This document shows, piece by piece, positions 60,784-64,000 of a DNA stretch of 64,000 bases. Both the position numbers and the translations under genes were made by a program. Numbering within the stretch: the stretch's first letter is position 1; each line of letters opens with the position of its first letter. The notes under the pieces were generated by a model. It ran no database searches and was not told the DNA's origin. It saw only the letters and a program-made list of their open reading frames with translations. The DNA comes from DASRVA01 sp050732875. GTDB taxonomy: Bacteria; Gemmatimonadota; Gemmatimonadetes; JACCXV01; JAHWKZ01. The stretch lies in assembly GCA_050732875.1 (NCBI GenBank), contig JBOHRQ010000002.1:1-64000 (forward strand), written 5' to 3'.

Positions 60784-62559
60784 GTGACCTGGGAGATCGC
60801 CTTCGTCTTCGCGGTCGTGGCGGGGGCGCTCGTGCTGTTCATCATCGAGCGCTTCTCCGTCGACCAGGTCGCGCTGACCATCCCCGTCATTCTCCTGCTG
60901 GCCGGCATCCTGACCCCGGGGGAAGCGATCGCGGGCCTGAGCCACGAGGCCACCGTCACGGTCGCCGCGATGCTGGTCCTCTCCCTGGGGCTCATGAAGA
61001 CGGGGGCTGTCGCCGAGATCGGCCGCTGGGCGCGATCCGGACGGCTGGGCGGCCCGTATGCCCGGCTCGTCCTCCTGAGCGCCATCGCCGCCGGGATCTC
61101 GCCCTTCCTCAACAACACCGCGGTGGTCGTCATCTTCCTGCCGGTCTTCCTGGCAATGGCCCATCGGGCCGACCAGCCGCCTTCCCTCTACCTCATGCCA
61201 CTGTCGTTCTCGGCGATCCTGGGCGGCACGGTGACGCTGATCGGGACGTCCACCAACCTGGTCGTCTACGGGATGGCCCGGGACCGCGGGTTCGACGAGC
61301 TCACGATGTTCTCGATCTCCCCGCTCGGTCTGATCTACCTCGGGGTCGGGTTCCTCTATCTTTTCACCGTCGGCCGGGCACTCCTGCCTCGCCGCCGGGG
61401 GGAAGCTGACCTGTCCGGAAAGTACGCGGTCCGCGAGTTCGTGACCGAGCTGTCGGTCACGGAAGACACGCCGGGGATCGGGAAGACCTTCACCGAGCTG
61501 AAGTGGGGAGAGCGCTACGGGGTCTCGGTGATCGGGCTGCATCGGGACGATCGGACGATCTGGGGTCCGGTCAACCGTCGGCTCAGGATTGGCGACCTCC
61601 TGTACGCCCAGGGCAGCCCGACCGATCTCCTCAAGCTCGCCCAGAGCGAGAAGCTGGCCACGCTGGCCCATCTGGGCGACGTGGCGCGTGAGCTGAGCTC
61701 GGCCCAGGCCCGCCTGGCCGAGGTGCTGGTCACCCCGAGCTCGGCGCTGGCGGGGCGGACGCTGAAGGACGTCCGGTTCCAGCAGCGCTACGACACCACG
61801 GTCCTCGCCGTCCAGCACCAGGGCCGGACCCTCCGCGAGCGGCTCGCCCTGGAGCGGATCGAGCCCGGGGACCTGCTGCTGGTTCACGGCGAGACAGCCG
61901 CCCTCCGGGCGCTGGCCGAGACACCGGGTTTCGTGCTGCTCGCGGAGGTTGATCGTCCGCTCGCCTCCCGCCCGCGGGCCCTGGTGTCCGTGCTCATCCT
62001 GGTGGGGGTCGTGGCCGTCGCGGGCTTTCAGATCGTTCCGATCCTCACGGCCGCGCTGGCGGGCGTGGTGCTCATGATCTTCACCCGCTGCGTGACGCTG
62101 GAAGAGATGTACGAGGAGATGGACTGGATGGTCGTCTTTCTCCTGGCCGGCGTGATCCCTCTCGGACTGGCGATGGACAAGACGGGGGCGGCGGCATGGC
62201 TCGGGCACATCGTGGGGGAGGTCTTCGGCCCCCTGGGACCGAGAGCCGTGGTGGCCGCGTTCTATGTCATGACCTCGGTGCTCACCTCGATCATGTCCAA
62301 CAACGCGACCGCGGTCGTCCTCACCCCGATCGCGATCGTCACCGCGCAGGACCTGGGCATGAACCCCTACGCGCTCCTCGTGGCCGTCATGTTCGGTGCG
62401 TCGGCCGACTTCATGACGCCGATCGGCTACCAGACCAATACCCTGATCTATGGGCCGGGCGGCTACAGGTTCTCGGACTACCCGCGGGTCGGCGCTCCGC
62501 TCGCGCTGCTGCTCCTCGTCACCGCCACGATCTTCATCCCCATCTTCTGGCCGTCGTAG
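60784..62559 (+). CDS. SLC13-type anion transporter with two RCK_C domains
   Basis: A 591-residue membrane transporter. Two hydrophobic halves contain the divalent-anion/sodium symporter motifs NNTAVVVIFLPV and SNNATAVVLTPIA. Between them are two TrkA-C (RCK_C) domains, the first around GERYGVSVIGLHRDD...RIGDLLYAQG and the second around RYDTTVLAVQHQGR...EPGDLLLVHG. Proteins of this layout take up sulfate, dicarboxylates or other anions and are thought to be gated by small ligands at the RCK part. The start is GTG. Confidence 0.9.
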   Translation: MTWEIAFVFAVVAGALVLFIIERFSVDQVALTIPVILLLAGILTPGEAIAGLSHEATVTVAAMLVLSLGLMKTGAVAEIGRWARSGRLGGPYARLVLLSAIAAGISPFLNNTAVVVIFLPVFLAMAHRADQPPSLYLMPLSFSAILGGTVTLIGTSTNLVVYGMARDRGFDELTMFSISPLGLIYLGVGFLYLFTVGRALLPRRRGEADLSGKYAVREFVTELSVTEDTPGIGKTFTELKWGERYGVSVIGLHRDDRTIWGPVNRRLRIGDLLYAQGSPTDLLKLAQSEKLATLAHLGDVARELSSAQARLAEVLVTPSSALAGRTLKDVRFQQRYDTTVLAVQHQGRTLRERLALERIEPGDLLLVHGETAALRALAETPGFVLLAEVDRPLASRPRALVSVLILVGVVAVAGFQIVPILTAALAGVVLMIFTRCVTLEEMYEEMDWMVVFLLAGVIPLGLAMDKTGAAAWLGHIVGEVFGPLGPRAVVAAFYVMTSVLTSIMSNNATAVVLTPIAIVTAQDLGMNPYALLVAVMFGASADFMTPIGYQTNTLIYGPGGYRFSDYPRVGAPLALLLLVTATIFIPIFWPS

Positions 62560-62680
62560 AAGGGTGGGATCGCCTGCCGGCCCACCGTTGCCGGGAACGG
62601 CCGCTACGGAAACAGCCGCCGACCGGCCGAAGCCGGGACGGCGGCTGCCCTCGTGAAGAAAGCTGGACGTTCCGGAGGCG

Positions 62681-63451
62681 CTAGGCGGCGACCAGACGAC
62701 GCTCGGCGGTCAGACGACGCTCGGCGGTCGGACGACGCTCGGCGGTCGGACGACGCTCGGCGGTCGGCGAGCCGAGGAGCTCGGCCAACCGGGCCGGGGC
62801 GACGCGCAGGTCGCGACCGCGACCCCTCTGGACCGCTCCCGCCTCCTCCAGGTCCCGGAGGACGCTGGACACGTGCGGACGACTGGCGCCCACCGCCTGC
62901 GCCATCTGCTCGTGGGTGAGCGGGTGAGCGAGCGGGACGAACCCGACCCGCGGCCCCGTGCGATCTTCCGCCAGCTCGAGGAGGAGGCGGCTCAACCGCT
63001 GCGGAACCTCGGCGCTGACCAGGGCCAGCATCCAGTCCGCCATCGTGGAGAACAGGCGCGATACCTCACGGGCGACGGCGAGGAGCACCGACGGCTCCCC
63101 GCGGCCCACCGCCAGCAGATCTCTGCGGTCGATCGCCAGCGCCCGGACCGGCGACACGGCGAGGACGTCGCATCCCGCCTCGCAGTCCTTCTCCAGCGCG
63201 ACCCATCCGGCCAGCTCGCCGGGACGGAAGAGGTGCAGGATGCGCTCCCGGCCGTCTTCCGAGATCCCGACCATCTTGGCCAGGCCTTCCTGGACGATGT
63301 AGAGCGTGCGTGGATTCTCGAGACAGCACACCATTCGCTGACCGGGGCTGAAGTGGACCTCGCGGGCGACACCGGCCAGGCGATCGCGCGCTGGGGGGGG
63401 AAGATCATCGGACATCCGACCGAATCCAGTGGGTTCCTTCGCTAGGATCAT
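62681..63451 (-). CDS. Crp/Fnr-family regulator with a hexapeptide-repeat tail
   Basis: A 256-residue regulator with a cyclic-nucleotide-type sensor domain (HFSPGQRMVCCLENPRTLYI, LHLFRPGELAGWVALEKD) and a winged helix (THEQMAQAVGASRPHVSSVL, RDLEEAGAVQRGRG). The ligand-loop Arg-Ser/Thr of true cAMP receptors is absent and the cysteines do not form an FNR Fe-S cluster pattern, so the signal is unknown. The C-terminus is a repeat of about 5 TAERR(P/L) units. The ATG at 63451 has GGGAG 8 bases upstream; the longer reading to 63568 lacks a signal of translation. Confidence 0.88.
   Translation of the reverse strand: MILAKEPTGFGRMSDDLPPPARDRLAGVAREVHFSPGQRMVCCLENPRTLYIVQEGLAKMVGISEDGRERILHLFRPGELAGWVALEKDCEAGCDVLAVSPVRALAIDRRDLLAVGRGEPSVLLAVAREVSRLFSTMADWMLALVSAEVPQRLSRLLLELAEDRTGPRVGFVPLAHPLTHEQMAQAVGASRPHVSSVLRDLEEAGAVQRGRGRDLRVAPARLAELLGSPTAERRPTAERRPTAERRLTAERRLVAA
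62695..62766. repeat. 18-base tandem repeat at the 3' end of the Crp/Fnr gene
   Basis: Four tandem copies of GACGACGCTCGGCGGTCG, the first with one base change. On the minus strand each encodes the hexapeptide TAERRP, with L in place of P in some units. The unit length is a multiple of 3, so copy-number change keeps the frame. Confidence 0.9.
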
Positions 63452-63658
63452 ATGGGGGACTCCCTTCCGCCTTGGTTTCGACCTGGAAACCTCGGTCCAG
63501 GTAAAGGCAAGCCGTGGACCGCGCCGGAAGGACCCGCTGAACGCACAGGTTTGGTAGTCTTCTGCCACAGATCATGACCCCGACTGGCGTTCGGTACGGG
63601 GGACAGGGTGTGTACGCCAGTGGACGAACGAGCTTCGCGCGCTTCGTCACCCGACGGG

Positions 63659-63667
63659 TGGTATAAT
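63659..63667 (+). promoter_or_regulatory. extended -10 promoter of the sensor gene
   Basis: TGGTATAAT is a perfect extended -10 element (TGnTATAAT), about 28 bases before the sensor start codon and divergent from the Crp/Fnr gene. No good -35 is visible. Confidence 0.65.
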
Positions 63668-63695
63668 AAGCGGGAATTTCGGGCCTGGAGTTCGC

Positions 63696-64000
63696 TTGCG
63701 AAGGATAATCCGCCACCTCGTCCCCCCTGCGCTCGCGGGTCTGGTGCTCGTTCTCCCGGGTCGGCCCACTATCGCCCAGCAGCTCCCGCTGCGTGGTTTC
63801 ACGAGCGCCGACGGGCTCGCCGGCGACGACGTTCGCGCGCTTCTCCAGGGCTCGCGCGGCTTCCTCTGGATCGGGACGACGACCGGCCTGAGCCGCTTCG
63901 ACGGGCAGGAGTACCGGAGCTACGGGGCTGCCGAAGGGCTCCCCGACCCCGCCGTCTACGCACTCCTGGAGAGCAGCGATGGCACGCTGTGGGTAGGAAC
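63696..64000 (+). CDS. two-component-type beta-propeller sensor (3' end cut off)
   Basis: The first 101 residues of a protein that runs off the window. A TTG start at 63696 has GGAG 5 bases upstream. A signal peptide (RIIRHLVPPALAGLVLVLPG, cleavage near TIAQQ) is followed by two propeller repeats typical of the Reg_prop sensor region: GLAGDDVRALLQGSRGFLWI then GTTTGLSRFDG, and GLPDPAVYALLESSDGTLWV then GT. Full-length relatives usually continue to a Y_Y_Y domain and a histidine kinase or guanylate cyclase domain. The output domain is outside the window. Confidence 0.85.
   Translation, partial: MRRIIRHLVPPALAGLVLVLPGRPTIAQQLPLRGFTSADGLAGDDVRALLQGSRGFLWIGTTTGLSRFDGQEYRSYGAAEGLPDPAVYALLESSDGTLWVG

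Noticed and set aside
62695..62766. CRISPR-like repeat array
   Set aside because: The 18-base units are directly adjacent with no spacers, and they encode a protein repeat in frame.
62681..63451. cAMP receptor protein for the local cyclases
   Set aside because: The Arg-Ser/Thr of the cAMP phosphate loop is not present, so the Crp-family fold alone does not support cAMP binding.

Overview
This is a GC-rich (roughly two-thirds G+C) bacterial chromosome segment with dense, mostly short-spaced operons. Many gene pairs overlap by 4 bases in the form NTGA, and secreted lipoproteins, an outer-membrane barrel protein and a SufBC-type Fe-S pathway are present. The content (sulfocyanin-like cupredoxin, PA/PDZ M28 peptidase, M1 peptidase, many class III cyclases with AAA and TPR regions, AtuA-family catabolism) fits a Gram-negative-type environmental bacterium such as Gemmatimonadota or Acidobacteriota. 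That placement is an inference from gene style only. No phage, insertion sequence, CRISPR array or rRNA was seen; one tRNA (Asn) is present.

Layout. 1-1.3 kb: Rrf2 regulator followed by sufC (cut by the window start). 1.3-1.85 kb: a gene-free stretch with a GC-rich tandem repeat, a possible structured RNA and a strong forward terminator. 1.85-8.6 kb: minus-strand cluster of FabL-like reductase, TrmB, epimerase, methyltransferase, M28 peptidase, NTF2-like lipoprotein and sulfocyanin-like lipoprotein. 8.7-10.6 kb: PHP-type phosphoesterase and DUF1499 protein. 11.0-13.9 kb: tRNA-Asn, then an ArsR/SRPBCC/membrane protein/DUF1801 x2/VOC operon with a palindromic operator in its promoter. 13.9-21.1 kb: divergent PurD homologue, sulfotransferase, then DUF456, HAD phosphatase and a NodB-fold protein that has lost its metal ligands, an M1 peptidase and an SDR. 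21.1-24.2 kb: membrane protein, SWIB protein, glutamate dehydrogenase and an aquaporin that lacks the selectivity arginine.

24.3-56.5 kb holds five class III nucleotidyl cyclase genes of three architectures. Two of them (24.3-27.7 and 44.4-47.9 kb) are clear paralogues, with an N-terminal zinc ribbon, a cyclase domain, an AAA/STAND-like ATPase and a long TPR region. Each is divergently transcribed from a Cys-containing lipoprotein of unknown function. A third, more divergent one (30.9-34.2 kb) faces an arsenate reductase. Between them lies an operon addB-addA followed by two WYL regulators (PafB/PafC-like), which joins a recombination helicase-nuclease to DNA-damage-type regulators. From 48 to 58.8 kb, AtuA, an AtuA C-terminal-type protein, an enoyl-CoA hydratase and a carboxyltransferase suggest acyclic terpene or branched-chain acyl-CoA breakdown. 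They are interleaved with a DUF481 barrel, the fourth and fifth cyclases and a DUF4258/DUF2283 pair that resembles a toxin-antitoxin unit.

58.9-64 kb: a short transcript candidate with an extended -10 promoter and two tandem terminators, an unrecognised soluble protein, an NTF2-like protein, an SLC13/RCK anion transporter, a Crp/Fnr regulator whose C-terminus is a hexapeptide tandem repeat, and the start of a two-component-type beta-propeller sensor that runs off the window. The most notable leads are the duplicated cyclase-lipoprotein divergons, the AddAB-WYL operon, the GDH/non-canonical aquaporin pair and the two candidate small RNAs.
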